Source: Lysobacteraceae bacterium NML91-0213 (GTDB taxonomy: Bacteria > Pseudomonadota > Gammaproteobacteria > Xanthomonadales > Xanthomonadaceae). From it: a stretch of DNA of 64,000 bases. Position numbers and translations under genes: made by a program. Below are positions 17,025-28,794 of the stretch, in pieces. The stretch covers positions 362,636 to 426,635 of the forward strand of contig NWQL01000004.1 in the NCBI GenBank assembly GCA_002798175.1, given 5' to 3'. The stretch's first letter is position 1; every line of letters begins with the position of its first letter. The notes beneath the pieces are model-generated. The model saw nothing but the letters and a program-made list of their open reading frames with translations, was not told the origin of the DNA and did not search any database.

Positions 17025-17873
17025 TCAGTCCTTCACGAAGCGCAGGGTCATGCGGTCGCTCTCGCCGATGGCGCGGTACTTCGCCGCGTCGCCATCGTCG
17101 TGGCGGTTGGTGGGCGGCAGTGTCCACACGCCGTTCGGGTGATCCTTCGTGTCGGCGGGGTTGGCATTGATCTCGCTGCGCGCGTCGAGGCGGAAGCCCG
17201 CGGCCTCGGCCAGCGCGATCACGGCTTCCTCGGCGACGTATCCGGAACGGTCGTCGGCCGGCAGCGCGCGCCCGGCGCGGTGTTCGACCACGCCCAGCAC
17301 CCCGCCGGGCTTGAGCACCCGGTGGAAGCCCTCGAACATCGCCGGGGCGTTGCCTGCCGACAGCCAGTTGTGCACGTTGCGGAAGGTCAGCACCGCATCC
17401 GCCGATGCGTCCGGCCCGAAGCGCGGCGCCTTCGGGTCGTAGCCGTGGATGGTCGCGCGGTCGAAGGCGCTGGCCGGCTGCCGCTCGGCCAGTGCGCGGC
17501 GGCTGCGTTCCGCGGCCTCGCGGCGCTCCGGTGCCACGGTGGCCGGGTCCACGATCGCGCCGACGTAACGGCCCTGGTCGCGCAGGTACGGCGCCAGGAT
17601 CTCCATGTACCAGCCACCGCCGGGGGCGATCTCCACCACGGTCATGTCCGGGCGGATGCCGAAGAACGACAGTGTCTGCTCCGGATGCCGCCAGCTGTCG
17701 CGGGCGACGAATTCCGGTGTACGCCAGTTGCCGGCGATCACCCGGTCGAGCGCGGCTGCACTGTCGGCACGCGGTGCGGCGGCGGGCGTGGCCGGATCGG
17801 CGGTGACGGCGGCGCCCGTGCCACAGGCGGCGAGCAGGGCGGGCAGCAGCGCGGCGAACAGCTTCGGCTTCAT
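17025..17873 (-). CDS. Exported methyltransferase-like lipoprotein
   Basis: A 282-residue protein combining a lipoprotein signal (LLPALLAAC, Cys17) with a class I SAM-methyltransferase fold: glycine motif VVEIAPGGGWY, and a later FRNVHNW and LKPGGVLGVVEH typical of these enzymes. This odd secreted family is known (COG4798-type) but its substrate is not; SAM is normally cytoplasmic. I chose the ATG at 17873 because the signal peptide begins there. Stands between the RluE-like gene and a divergent oxidoreductase. Confidence 0.75.
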   Translation of the reverse strand: MKPKLFAALLPALLAACGTGAAVTADPATPAAAPRADSAAALDRVIAGNWRTPEFVARDSWRHPEQTLSFFGIRPDMTVVEIAPGGGWYMEILAPYLRDQGRYVGAIVDPATVAPERREAAERSRRALAERQPASAFDRATIHGYDPKAPRFGPDASADAVLTFRNVHNWLSAGNAPAMFEGFHRVLKPGGVLGVVEHRAGRALPADDRSGYVAEEAVIALAEAAGFRLDARSEINANPADTKDHPNGVWTLPPTNRHDDGDAAKYRAIGESDRMTLRFVKD

Positions 17874-18008
17874 CGTCGGTTTCCGGATCGGGGACAGGCG
17901 CAGAGGGTACCGCGTGCGCGCCGCCGACACGCTGCGGCCGCGCGCCTTCGCGAACCGGCAACCGGTTCCGCGCTAGGGTCCGGGTTTCCGACCGCAAGGA
18001 GCCTGCGC

Positions 18009-18974
18009 ATGACCGCCCCCCGTGACCTGCGCCCGCTGGGCCGCTCCGGCCTGCACATCCGCCCGTTCGCCTTCGGCGGCAACGTGTTCGGCTGGAGCGC
18101 GGACGAAGCCGCCACGTTCGCCCTGCTCGACGCGTTCACCGCAGGCGGCTTCGGCTTTATCGACACCGCCGATGTCTACCCGGCGTGGGTGCCGGGCAAC
18201 CGCGGTGGCGAATCCGAGACCCTGATCGGGCGCTGGCTGGCGCGCCGCGGCCGCCGCGACGACGTGGTCATCGCCACCAAGGTCGCCAAGTGGAGCGAGC
18301 GCCCGGGGCTGTCGCCCGACAACATCGCGCGCGCCGCCGACGATTCGCTGCGTCGGCTGGGCATCGACACGATCGATGTCTACTTCGCCCACGAGGACGA
18401 TCCCGGCGTGCCGATCGAGGACGTGCTGGGCGCGTTCTCGCGGCTCATCGAACAGGGCAAGGTGCGCACCATCGGTGCCTCCAACTTCAGCGCCGTGCGG
18501 CTGGGCGAGGCGCTCGACATCGCCGAGCGCCACGGGCTGCCGCGCTACGAGGTTCTGCAGCCGGAGTACAACCTCTACGACCGCATGGGTTACGAGGCGG
18601 AACTCGAACCGATGGCGCGCGAGCGCGGGCTGGGCGTGGTGAGCTACTACTCGCTGGCCAGCGGCTTCCTGAGCGGCAAGTACCGCGATCCCGGCGACGC
18701 GGTGCGCAGCAGTGCGCGCGGTGGCACGGTGGTCGGGAAATACCTCAACCCGCGCGGCGAACGCATCCTCGCCGCGCTCGACGGCATCGCCGCCCGCCAT
18801 CGCGCCACCGCCGCGCAGGTGGCGCTGGCCTGGCTGATCGCGCGACCGTCGATCACCGCACCGATCGCCAGCGCCACCAGCACCGCACAGCTCGACGAGC
18901 TGCTTGCTGCTGCGGCGCTGACGCTGTCAGCCGACGACATCGCCGCGCTCGATGCGGCCAGCGCGAGCGAGTGA
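18009..18974 (+). CDS. Aldo/keto reductase
   Basis: A 321-residue NADPH-dependent oxidoreductase with the AKR barrel. Catalytic residues are visible: Asp52 and Tyr57 in FIDTADVY, Lys in VIATKVAK and His in YFAHEDD. GASNFSA and the C-terminal Ser/Arg NADP site (PIASATSTAQLDELL) are present. AGGAG-like purines precede the ATG. Followed six bases later by a second reductase gene. Substrate unknown. Confidence 0.87.
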   Translation: MTAPRDLRPLGRSGLHIRPFAFGGNVFGWSADEAATFALLDAFTAGGFGFIDTADVYPAWVPGNRGGESETLIGRWLARRGRRDDVVIATKVAKWSERPGLSPDNIARAADDSLRRLGIDTIDVYFAHEDDPGVPIEDVLGAFSRLIEQGKVRTIGASNFSAVRLGEALDIAERHGLPRYEVLQPEYNLYDRMGYEAELEPMARERGLGVVSYYSLASGFLSGKYRDPGDAVRSSARGGTVVGKYLNPRGERILAALDGIAARHRATAAQVALAWLIARPSITAPIASATSTAQLDELLAAAALTLSADDIAALDAASASE

Positions 18975-18979
18975 CGGTG

Positions 18980-20008
18980 ATGAGCCAGGCCGTCCGCAAC
19001 CGACGCATCGTGCTCGCCGCGCGTCCGAAGGGTGAGCCCGTCGACAGTGACTTCCGCCTCGAGGACGAGGTGTTGCCGCTGCCGCGCAAGGGCCAGGTGC
19101 TGCTGCGCAACCACTGGCTGTCGCTGGATCCGTACATGCGCGGGCGCATGAATGCGGGACGCTCCTATGCCCGCGCAACCGGAATCGGGGAAACCATGGG
19201 CGGCGCCACCGTGGCGCAGGTGGTCGAATCGATGCACCCGGAGTGGACCCAGGGCGACTGGGTCCTGGCCTATGGCGGCTGGCAGGACTACACCGTGGCC
19301 GATGGCGGCAGCCTGACCCGCAGGCTCGACCCGACGGCCCTGCCCGTGACCACCGCGCTGGGCGTCTACGGCATGCCCGGCTTCACCGCCTGGGCGGGGT
19401 TGCAGGAGATCGGCCGGCCGAAACCCGGTGAAACACTGGTGGTGGCCGCTGCCAGCGGCCCGGTCGGCGCCACCGTGGGCCAGATCGCGAAGCTGCGCGG
19501 TGCGCGCGTGGTCGGCATCGCCGGCGGCGCGCGCAAGGTCGCGCACGTGCGCGACGAACTCGGCTTCGACGTCGCCCTCGACCATCGCGCGCCCGACTTC
19601 GCCGCACAGCTGGCCGCGGCCGCGCCCGATGGCATCGATGTGTATTTCGAGAACGTCGGCGGGCGGGTGCTCGACGCGGTCCTGCCGCTGCTCAACGACT
19701 TCGCCCGCGTACCGGTGTGCGGGCTGGTCGCGCACTACAACGACACCGCGCCACCGCCCGGACCGGACCGGCTGCCGCAGGCGATGGCGCTGATCCTCAG
19801 TCGACACCTCACCGTGCGCGGCTTCATCCAGAGCGATTTCGCGGCGCTGTACCCGGAATTCCTGCGCGAGATGGGTGCGTGGTTGCGCGAGGACCGCATC
19901 GTCTATCGGGAGGACGTGGTCGACGGGCTGGAACATGCGCCGCAGGGCCTGATCGGGCTGTTGCGCGGCGACAACTTCGGCAAGCGTCTGGTGCGGATCG
20001 TGCCGTGA
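18980..20008 (+). CDS. Zinc-free NADP-dependent oxidoreductase (CurA/leukotriene B4 dehydrogenase-like)
   Basis: A 342-residue medium-chain reductase without zinc ligands. The N-terminal segment HWLSLDPYMRGRMN, the nucleotide-binding AAASGPVGATVGQIAKLRGA and FENVGGRVLDAVLPLL identify the MDR group that reduces double bonds of enones and similar compounds. Co-directional with and five bases after the aldo/keto reductase, so probably co-transcribed. A GTG at 18971, overlapping the previous stop, is an alternative start. Confidence 0.87.
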   Translation: MSQAVRNRRIVLAARPKGEPVDSDFRLEDEVLPLPRKGQVLLRNHWLSLDPYMRGRMNAGRSYARATGIGETMGGATVAQVVESMHPEWTQGDWVLAYGGWQDYTVADGGSLTRRLDPTALPVTTALGVYGMPGFTAWAGLQEIGRPKPGETLVVAAASGPVGATVGQIAKLRGARVVGIAGGARKVAHVRDELGFDVALDHRAPDFAAQLAAAAPDGIDVYFENVGGRVLDAVLPLLNDFARVPVCGLVAHYNDTAPPPGPDRLPQAMALILSRHLTVRGFIQSDFAALYPEFLREMGAWLREDRIVYREDVVDGLEHAPQGLIGLLRGDNFGKRLVRIVP

Positions 20009-20111
20009 TCACGACCGGCAGGGCTGCGGTCGTGACACCGGTTCTTGCCCGCCGGCCACGCTCGACGTAGCGTTTCGCCGACCGCACCGCCCCCGTGCAG
20101 CCGCCACCCCG

Positions 20112-20465
20112 ATGAGCACGACCGCCGACCTCGATGCGTGCACCCGCGTCGCCGTGGAGTTCGCCACCAGGCTGATCCACGGCAAGTACGCCGGTGCCCA
20201 CCTCCTGCTGTCTGCCAACGCCCGCGACGACTGGCCCCCATCGGCCCTGCGCGAGGCCTACCAGGAGCTGGTCGACTGGGTCGGCCCGGCGCCCGACCGC
20301 ATCGAGGTGGCGCGCACCCTGCGCGACTGGGAACTCCGCGAAGACGGTGATCTCGCAGCCGTCTACCTGCTGCTGCATGGCGGCGAGACCGAGGGCATGA
20401 CGGTCACCGTGGCGCGTGAGGCCGACCGCCAGGTGGTGCGCGAGATCGACTGGGGCCGGGCGTAG
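20112..20465 (+). CDS. Hypothetical 117-residue soluble protein
   Basis: A small acidic protein without signal peptide or membrane segment, with Trp-rich stretches (DDWPPSALREAYQELVDW) and alternating alpha/beta character. No family recognised. It lies 103 bases after the oxidoreductase and immediately upstream of repeat copy 2. Confidence 0.6.
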   Translation: MSTTADLDACTRVAVEFATRLIHGKYAGAHLLLSANARDDWPPSALREAYQELVDWVGPAPDRIEVARTLRDWELREDGDLAAVYLLLHGGETEGMTVTVAREADRQVVREIDWGRA

Positions 20466-20596
20466 GCCAGAGGGGGTTCTTCTCCCGATTGGGGGTTGAA
20501 TCCAGGCGGGGAGGCTTGCCTGAGGCCCGCAGGACCGGAAGAAGGAAGACCGGAGCCAAGCCGGAGCCGGAGCACGGGTCGGGTAGGGCGTCGGCG

Positions 20597-21011
20597 GCCC
20601 GCCGCGGCCACAGGGGGATGCCCAGCCGGATATCTCCGCGTCCTGCTCCCACATCCGGCCGCCGGCCATCCATGGCCGGCTCTGGACATCCCCCTGCATC
20701 CGCGGCGGGCCCCGAACCGTCGTGGCGCCCGGAGGAAATCAACGGCGAGTAACGGCAGGCCGTGGTGGCGGTCGACGACTTGCGGTTGCCACCGCCGTTG
20801 ACCTCCATGCCGGAACCATGAACGCACGAGCGTGTCAGCTGCAGGCGCCGGCACACCTTCGTTGATTTTCGTACCGGAGCCGGCGAATGCCCGGGCCCAT
20901 CGCGTGCACCGGGGGGTGTGCGGAAAGCCGGCCATGGATGGCCGGCGGCCGGCCGTGGTAGCCGGACGCGGACTCCGGCCGGGGGAGCACACCCCCGGTG
21001 TGCGCGACGGG
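20597..21011. repeat. Composite inverted repeat element, copy 2
   Basis: Unit A (20597-20710) and unit B (20896-21011) face each other across a 185-base spacer; total 415 bases, exactly the length of copy 3. Unit A is nearly identical to 161-273. The spacer matches the reverse complement of the copy 3 spacer in blocks (TAACGGCAGGCCGT, GGTCGACGACTT, CGAATGCCCGGG). Similarity to copy 3 extends outwards: upstream to about 20489 (TGGGGGTT and GAGCCGGAGCACGGG) and downstream to about 21117 (GGAGAAG ... CCCCGTGTG). The element fills the gap between the convergent hypothetical gene and icd (20466-21232); I see no gene there. Confidence 0.9.
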
Positions 21012-21184
21012 CGGCGCGATGCCAGGCGAAGCCCCCAACCGGCGCCCGGGGCACTCCGATTCTTGCTTCACAGCCGCCGCATGGAGAAGAGCGAGACAAG
21101 GCCCCGTGTGCACGATGGCTGCGCGCCGCCGCACGAAGGCATGTCAGCCGCCCGACACCCCCCGGATCCGGTCGCGGAACCAGA

Positions 21185-21208
21185 AGAACCCCGCCGTGGC
21201 GGGGTTCT
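21185..21208 (-). terminator. Terminator after icd
   Basis: A perfect 11-bp stem AGAACCCCGCC / GGCGGGGTTCT with a tiny loop, 25 bases beyond the icd stop. The T-tract after it is poor (TCTGG). It directly adjoins the outer end of repeat copy 2. Confidence 0.75.
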
Positions 21209-21232
21209 GTGGAGAGATCCGCGAGCGGGAGG

Positions 21233-24103
<2,871 letters not shown>

Positions 24104-25039
24104 TCAGCTCGCGCGCTCGCGCTCGTAGGCCTGCAGATGGCAGTACGCGGCCGCAAGCATCGGTGCCGGCACGCCGGCTGCACGGACACGGTCACGCATG
24201 TCGCCGACGATATGCGCGGCTTCCACCCGGTGGCCGGCCTCCAGGTCATGCAGCATGGAGGCCTTCAGCGGCGATCCCGCGCGGGTGAGCTGTGCGAGCG
24301 CGGTGGCGCGCGCGCCGTCGGTCACGGGATGGCCGGCGTCCGCGGCTGCCACCAGTGTTTCAGCGTACAGCGCGGTGACGAGCCCCCGGCCGTCCTCGGT
24401 GGCGACGATGTCGCCGACCGTGGCGCGCGTCAGGCAGGTCGCGCCGGCCAGCGTGGCCAGGAAGGTGAACTTGACCCACTGCTCGCGGGCGATGTCGTCG
24501 GTATGCAGGTGGTCGATGCCGGCCCGTGTGCAGGCCTCCGCGAATGCCGTGCAACGCGCGCTGCGGCTGCCGTCGCGTTCGCCGAAGGTGATCGATGCCG
24601 ACTGGCTGTGGTGGACGATGCCGCCGTCCTCGCCCTTGCTGACGCTGATGAAGCAGAGGCCGCCGATCACACGTCCGGCGCCGAAGCGCTGGTCCAGCAG
24701 CGGGTAGTGGCGCAGCCCGTTGAGGATCGGCAACACCGCGGTGCCAGCGTCCACGGCCGGTGCGATCGCATCGATGGCACTGTCGAGGTCGTAGGCCTTG
24801 CAGCTCAGTACGACCAGGTCGTAGGGCGTCTGCGCCGCATCCGCGGCCAGCGCGTCGGCGGTCAGGCAGCGCACCTGCAGCCTGGCGTCGCCGAGCGGGC
24901 TGCGCAGGCACAGGCCGTCGGCGGCAAGCCCGGCCGCGCGTGCCGGGCGCACCAGGAAGGTCACGTCGAGCCCGGCCTGGGCGAGCCGCCCGCCGAAATA
25001 TCCGCCGGTGCCGCCGGCACCGAGTACCAGGATGCGCAT
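24104..25039 (-). CDS. 2-dehydropantoate 2-reductase family protein
   Basis: A 311-residue ApbA/PanE-family reductase, expected to reduce ketopantoate to pantoate with NADPH in pantothenate synthesis. The Rossmann motif GAGGTGGYFGG is at residues 7-17; LSCKAYDLDSAI, ILNGL and the C-terminal domain Lys in REQWVKF and the PLKASMLHDLEAGHR segment match the family. A strong AAGGAGGA site precedes the ATG at 25039. Genomes often carry several paralogues, so the physiological substrate is uncertain. Confidence 0.82.
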   Translation of the reverse strand: MRILVLGAGGTGGYFGGRLAQAGLDVTFLVRPARAAGLAADGLCLRSPLGDARLQVRCLTADALAADAAQTPYDLVVLSCKAYDLDSAIDAIAPAVDAGTAVLPILNGLRHYPLLDQRFGAGRVIGGLCFISVSKGEDGGIVHHSQSASITFGERDGSRSARCTAFAEACTRAGIDHLHTDDIAREQWVKFTFLATLAGATCLTRATVGDIVATEDGRGLVTALYAETLVAAADAGHPVTDGARATALAQLTRAGSPLKASMLHDLEAGHRVEAAHIVGDMRDRVRAAGVPAPMLAAAYCHLQAYERERAS

Positions 25040-25094
25040 GCGAATCCTCCTTCCGGGGATGTGCATGTTAGCCGCGCGCTGCCGCTGAAAAAGA

Positions 25095-25120
25095 ACGGGC
25101 GTGGCCATGGCCACGCCCGT
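25095..25120 (-). terminator. Rho-independent terminator
   Basis: A perfect 26-base palindrome (ACGGGCGTGGCC and its complement) is followed on the minus strand by TTCTTTTTC. It ends transcription of the lipoprotein gene at 25145 before the panE-like gene. Confidence 0.9.
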
Positions 25121-25144
25121 CGGGGACCGCGGGGGGAGGCGTTG

Positions 25145-25657
25145 TTACTGCACGGTGAACTGCTGGCTCTGCACCACGTTGCCGTCCAGCGAGATCTCGA
25201 CGGTGTAGGTGCCCGCCGGCCAGTCTTCCTGGTTGTTGACGCGGAAATTGGTCACGCCCGGGCCGCTCAGGTTGAGCCGCTGGCTGGTCTCGTCGACCAG
25301 CTGGCCATCCTGGAACGTCCAGCGCGCACGCACCTCGGTTTCGGTCGGAGTATCGGCACGGGTCACCACCGAGGCGACGATGGTGCGGTCGCTGCGGGCG
25401 AACGTCGTCTTCGGATCGGCCACGCGTTCGTTGCCGTTGGCACCGGTGCCAAGCACCACCTCGCTGACGCTGGCCGATGCGGTGGCGGCCGGCTGCGTGG
25501 TGGCGGGATTGGCCGGCTGGGCGACCGGATCGGCCGGCATCGGCGCAGTGGCCGGAGGCGTGTCGGCCGCAGGCTGGTCACGGTTGCAGGCAGCGAGCGC
25601 GAAGGCGCAGGTGATGGCGGCAGTCAGTGCCAGCAGGCGGTGTGAGCGGGTCTGCAT
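25145..25657 (-). CDS. Lipoprotein of unknown function
   Basis: A 170-residue protein with signal peptide and lipobox ALAAC (Cys24), a 40-residue Pro/Ala/Thr linker and a C-terminal beta-rich domain of about 100 residues (ending GTYTVEISLDGNVVQSQQFTVQ, similar in style to immunoglobulin-like folds). AGAGGA precedes the ATG. No named family. Flanked by a LysM gene upstream on the same strand and a strong terminator downstream. Confidence 0.72.
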   Translation of the reverse strand: MQTRSHRLLALTAAITCAFALAACNRDQPAADTPPATAPMPADPVAQPANPATTQPAATASASVSEVVLGTGANGNERVADPKTTFARSDRTIVASVVTRADTPTETEVRARWTFQDGQLVDETSQRLNLSGPGVTNFRVNNQEDWPAGTYTVEISLDGNVVQSQQFTVQ

Positions 25658-25700
25658 ATCGAAGTGTCCTCTATGGGTGGGTCCGGAGCAGGGTTGCGCG

Positions 25701-26090
25701 TCAGCCGTCGCTGGGCGGGCGCGCGGGAATGCGCAGCACCTGCCCGGGCTGGATCAGGTCGGGGTCGTCGAGCAGGTCGCGATTCGCCTCGAAAATGTCC
25801 TTCCAGTGATTGGCCGACCCGTAGTACTGGTTCGAGATGCGCGACAGGTTGTCGCCGCGGGCGACGGTGTGGGAGCGCTCGTCGAGCACGTCCTCGGTGG
25901 ATTCGACCGACGAACCGACCTGGCCGAAGTCGGCGCCGCGCAGGGATTGCTCGGTGCTGTCGACGCTGCCACGCACGCTGGAGAAATCAGCCTTGCCGGC
26001 CGCGCCGGGTGCAGCCCCGGTACCGGCGGCGCTGCCAGTGCCTTTCAATGACAGCGATGCCGGATCCGGCGTCTTGCGGGTGTCACTCAT
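25701..26090 (-). CDS. LysM-domain protein without signal peptide
   Basis: A 129-residue protein with a flexible Gly/Ser/Ala-rich first half and a C-terminal LysM domain (about 75-124: [30 protein letters not shown]...[10 protein letters not shown], quoted in part). LysM binds peptidoglycan or chitin, yet no signal peptide or membrane segment is visible. The pattern resembles YgaU/BON-LysM-type proteins of the cytoplasm or periplasm. Starts at the ATG at 26090. Confidence 0.75.
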   Translation of the reverse strand: MSDTRKTPDPASLSLKGTGSAAGTGAAPGAAGKADFSSVRGSVDSTEQSLRGADFGQVGSSVESTEDVLDERSHTVARGDNLSRISNQYYGSANHWKDIFEANRDLLDDPDLIQPGQVLRIPARPPSDG

Positions 26091-26170
26091 GCCAATGCTC
26101 CAGCGCAGGGGACGGCAGCCTCCCACGACGCTGGTTAAGACCGCATCGCGCCGATGTGAATGGCTTGGCG

Positions 26171-26989
26171 CTACTGGCGCAGCTCGCGGTGCACCGGCGG
26201 TTGCGCCAGCCCGGGAGTCGCCCGCCACGGGTTGATGTCCAGGCCGCCGCGGCGCGTGTAGCGCGCCTCCACCGACAGCGCCAGCGGCCCCAGCCGCTGC
26301 AGGTCGAGGAAGATCGCTTCCACGCACTGCTCATGGAAGCCCGCGTGCTCGCGGTAGGACACGAGGTAGCGCAGCAACCCGGCGGGGTCGAGCCGCGGAC
26401 CATGCCAGTCGATGCGCACGCTTGCCCAGTCGGGCTGGCCGGTGACCGGGCAATTGGATTTGAGCAGCGCCGAGACCAGCGCCTCGCGCACGTGCCCGGC
26501 ATCGGCAATCGCCAGATGCGCCGGGTTGGGCGGGCCGTAGTCGTCGATGTCGACCTCGAGCCGGTCGAGATCGGTCACCGGCCCGGGCTCGTGGTTGAAC
26601 GCGGGCAGCCCGAAGGCCACGTCGACGGTGGTGCCTGCCACCGCGCCGAGGTCGGAGGCGATGCGCTCACGCACGGCCCCGGCGCTGTCGTGGCGGGTGT
26701 TGTTGAGCGAGTTGAGATAGAGCTTGAGCGACTTCGACTCCACCAGGTTCGGCGAATCCGCCGGCACCGACAGCGTCGCGGTCGCCACCACCGGCTTGCC
26801 CCGTGCATCCAGCCAGCCCAGTTCGTAGGCGTGCCAGCGGTCGATGCCGGTGAACGGCAGGGCTGCGTCGGTGGCCACGCCCAGGCTGGCGCGTGCCGGT
26901 GCGCGCGGGATCGCGAACAGCAGCGAGGGGTCGTATCGCGCCGGATAGGCAACGCTGCGCCCGAGGCTGGAATCGTGCGGGGAAGTCAT
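26171..26989 (-). CDS. queF: NADPH-dependent 7-cyano-7-deazaguanine reductase
   Basis: A 272-residue enzyme reducing preQ0 to preQ1 in queuosine biosynthesis. This is the long, two-domain (E. coli-type) form. The QueF motif [11 protein letters not shown] is at 84-94, the catalytic Cys180 is in [14 protein letters not shown] and the catalytic Asp187 follows. Start ATG at 26989. Stands alone; no other queuosine gene is in the window. Confidence 0.95.
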   Translation of the reverse strand: MTSPHDSSLGRSVAYPARYDPSLLFAIPRAPARASLGVATDAALPFTGIDRWHAYELGWLDARGKPVVATATLSVPADSPNLVESKSLKLYLNSLNNTRHDSAGAVRERIASDLGAVAGTTVDVAFGLPAFNHEPGPVTDLDRLEVDIDDYGPPNPAHLAIADAGHVREALVSALLKSNCPVTGQPDWASVRIDWHGPRLDPAGLLRYLVSYREHAGFHEQCVEAIFLDLQRLGPLALSVEARYTRRGGLDINPWRATPGLAQPPVHRELRQ

Positions 26990-27043
26990 GTGCGCATTCT
27001 AGGCGCGGCCGGCCGCAACACCCGCGAACGGCGCGCGCAGAGT

Positions 27044-28363
27044 TCAGCTGCCGGCGTCGCCGTCGAGATAGTCGAGCGTGGCCTGCAGCATCGCGCGCAG
27101 GCCGAGGTCGAGCGCGGACTCGTCGACGTCGAATTTCGGCGAATGGTTGCTGGGCGCGGTCGCGGCATCGACCCCGACCGGTGTCGCGCCGACGAAGAAG
27201 AACAGCCCGGGCACCTCGCGCGCGTACAGCGAGAAGTCCTCGGCACCCATCACCAGCGGCATGTCCACCACCTTGCCGGTGCCGGCGGCCGCTTCCAGGC
27301 TGGGGCGCATGCGGGCGGTCAGCGCCTCGTTGTTGAAGGTCACCGGGTTGCCTTCCTCGGCGGGGATCCGGGCCTCGACAGTGGCGCCGTTGGCCGCCGC
27401 CACGTGTTCGGCCACCGCGCCGAGGCGGCGGAACACGTCGGCACGCATGTCCTCGTCGAAGGTGCGGATGGTGCCGACCAGTTCCACCGCGTCGGGAATG
27501 ATGTTGTAGCGGATGCCGCCGTTGATCGCGCCGAAGCTCAGCACCACCGGCTGCGCGCTGATGTCCATCTGCCGGCTGACGATCGCCTGCGACTGGTTGA
27601 CGATCTGCGCCGCGGCGATGATCGGGTCCACGCCGCCCCACGGCCGCGAACCGTGCGTCTGGCGCCCGATGACGCGGATGCCGAAACGGTCGGATGCGGC
27701 CATCGTCGGGCCGGCGCGCACGCCGATGGTGTCGGCGTTGAGGGTGCTGAAGACGTGCAGGCCGAAGACCGCGTCGGGCCTGAAGTCGGCGAACACGCCC
27801 TCTTCGAGCATCAGCCGTGCGCCGCCCTGCTCGCCTTCCGGCGCGCCTTCCTCGGCCGGCTGGAAGACGAACAGCACCTCACCGGCCAGCTGCTCGCGCA
27901 TGCCGACCAGCGCCTCGGCCACGCCCATCAGGATCGCGGTATGGGCGTCATGGCCACAGGCATGCATCACCCCGGTGCGTTGGCCGCGATAGGTGTCGGT
28001 GGCGGTGGACGCGAATGGCAGGCCGGTCTCCTCGGTCACCGGCAGCGCGTCCATGTCGGCGCGCAGCGCCAGCCGCGGACCGGGGCGACCGCCCCTGAGC
28101 ACCGCGGTCACGCCGTGATGGGCGATGCCGGTGCGCGGCTGCAGGCCGAGGCCGCGCAGGTGATCGGCCACCTTTGCCGCGGTGCGCGTCTCGCGGTTGG
28201 ACAGTTCCGGGTGCTGGTGGATATCGCGCCGCCAGGCGACCACGCGTTCCTGCAGTGCGGCCGCGGCCACGCCGACTTCCGGGCGCTGGGTATCGGCGGC
28301 GAGGACACCGGGAGGAAGAGCGGCACAGCAGGCGAGCAACAGCGCGGCGGCATGGCGTGGCAT
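27044..28363 (-). CDS. Secreted M20 family amidohydrolase
   Basis: A 439-residue metal-dependent amidohydrolase with a signal peptide (cleaved after about residue 22, GVLA-AD). Metal-binding motifs of the IAA-Leu hydrolase/hippurate hydrolase group are visible: DIHQHPELS, RADMDALPV, HACGHDAHT and FQPAEEG, with a late MGAEDFS. Likely cleaves N-acyl amino acids or similar amides in the periplasm; substrate unknown. Confidence 0.85.
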   Translation of the reverse strand: MPRHAAALLLACCAALPPGVLAADTQRPEVGVAAAALQERVVAWRRDIHQHPELSNRETRTAAKVADHLRGLGLQPRTGIAHHGVTAVLRGGRPGPRLALRADMDALPVTEETGLPFASTATDTYRGQRTGVMHACGHDAHTAILMGVAEALVGMREQLAGEVLFVFQPAEEGAPEGEQGGARLMLEEGVFADFRPDAVFGLHVFSTLNADTIGVRAGPTMAASDRFGIRVIGRQTHGSRPWGGVDPIIAAAQIVNQSQAIVSRQMDISAQPVVLSFGAINGGIRYNIIPDAVELVGTIRTFDEDMRADVFRRLGAVAEHVAAANGATVEARIPAEEGNPVTFNNEALTARMRPSLEAAAGTGKVVDMPLVMGAEDFSLYAREVPGLFFFVGATPVGVDAATAPSNHSPKFDVDESALDLGLRAMLQATLDYLDGDAGS

Positions 28364-28462
28364 GGCGGTTTTCCCCGGGATGGTGTCAGGGCCGGATCCT
28401 AGCCTGCGCCGGCGATGCCGGGCGCGCTGCCCCGGCCGGGATGCCGACGCCGGGGGGCACGC

Positions 28463-28555
28463 TCAGGGCGGGTTCCTGCGCCCGAGCAGGACACGCACGA
28501 TCCCGTACAGCACGCCGATGCCGAGGCCGAGTCCGATCCATTGCAGCAGGGTCAT
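28463..28555 (-). CDS. 30-residue single-pass membrane peptide
   Basis: A 30-codon gene encoding one hydrophobic helix (LLQWIGLGLGIGVLYGIVRV) with a positively charged end (GRRNPP). A good GGAGAG ribosome binding site sits nine bases before the ATG at 28555, which supports translation. It is smaller than most annotation cut-offs. It lies between the amidohydrolase gene and the divergent DUF2231 gene. Function unknown. Confidence 0.6.
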   Translation of the reverse strand: MTLLQWIGLGLGIGVLYGIVRVLLGRRNPP

Positions 28556-28794
28556 GGCGTCTCTCCACGGAACTTGAACAGGATGCGCCAGCATAGGCCG
28601 GGGCCCGTCTCCCGCCTGCCTGCTCACGTCACGCGCACCGCGGCTGCTCCTAGAGTGGATAGTCGATGCCCCGGTTCGCCAAGGCCGGCGTCGGCACACA
28701 CCGTCCCAGGCCATGCTCGGAATGTGACGGCTAACATGGTTCCACTGCGTTTTCCCCCGATTCTGCTGAATTCCGCCCGTTCCGGAGACCTGTC

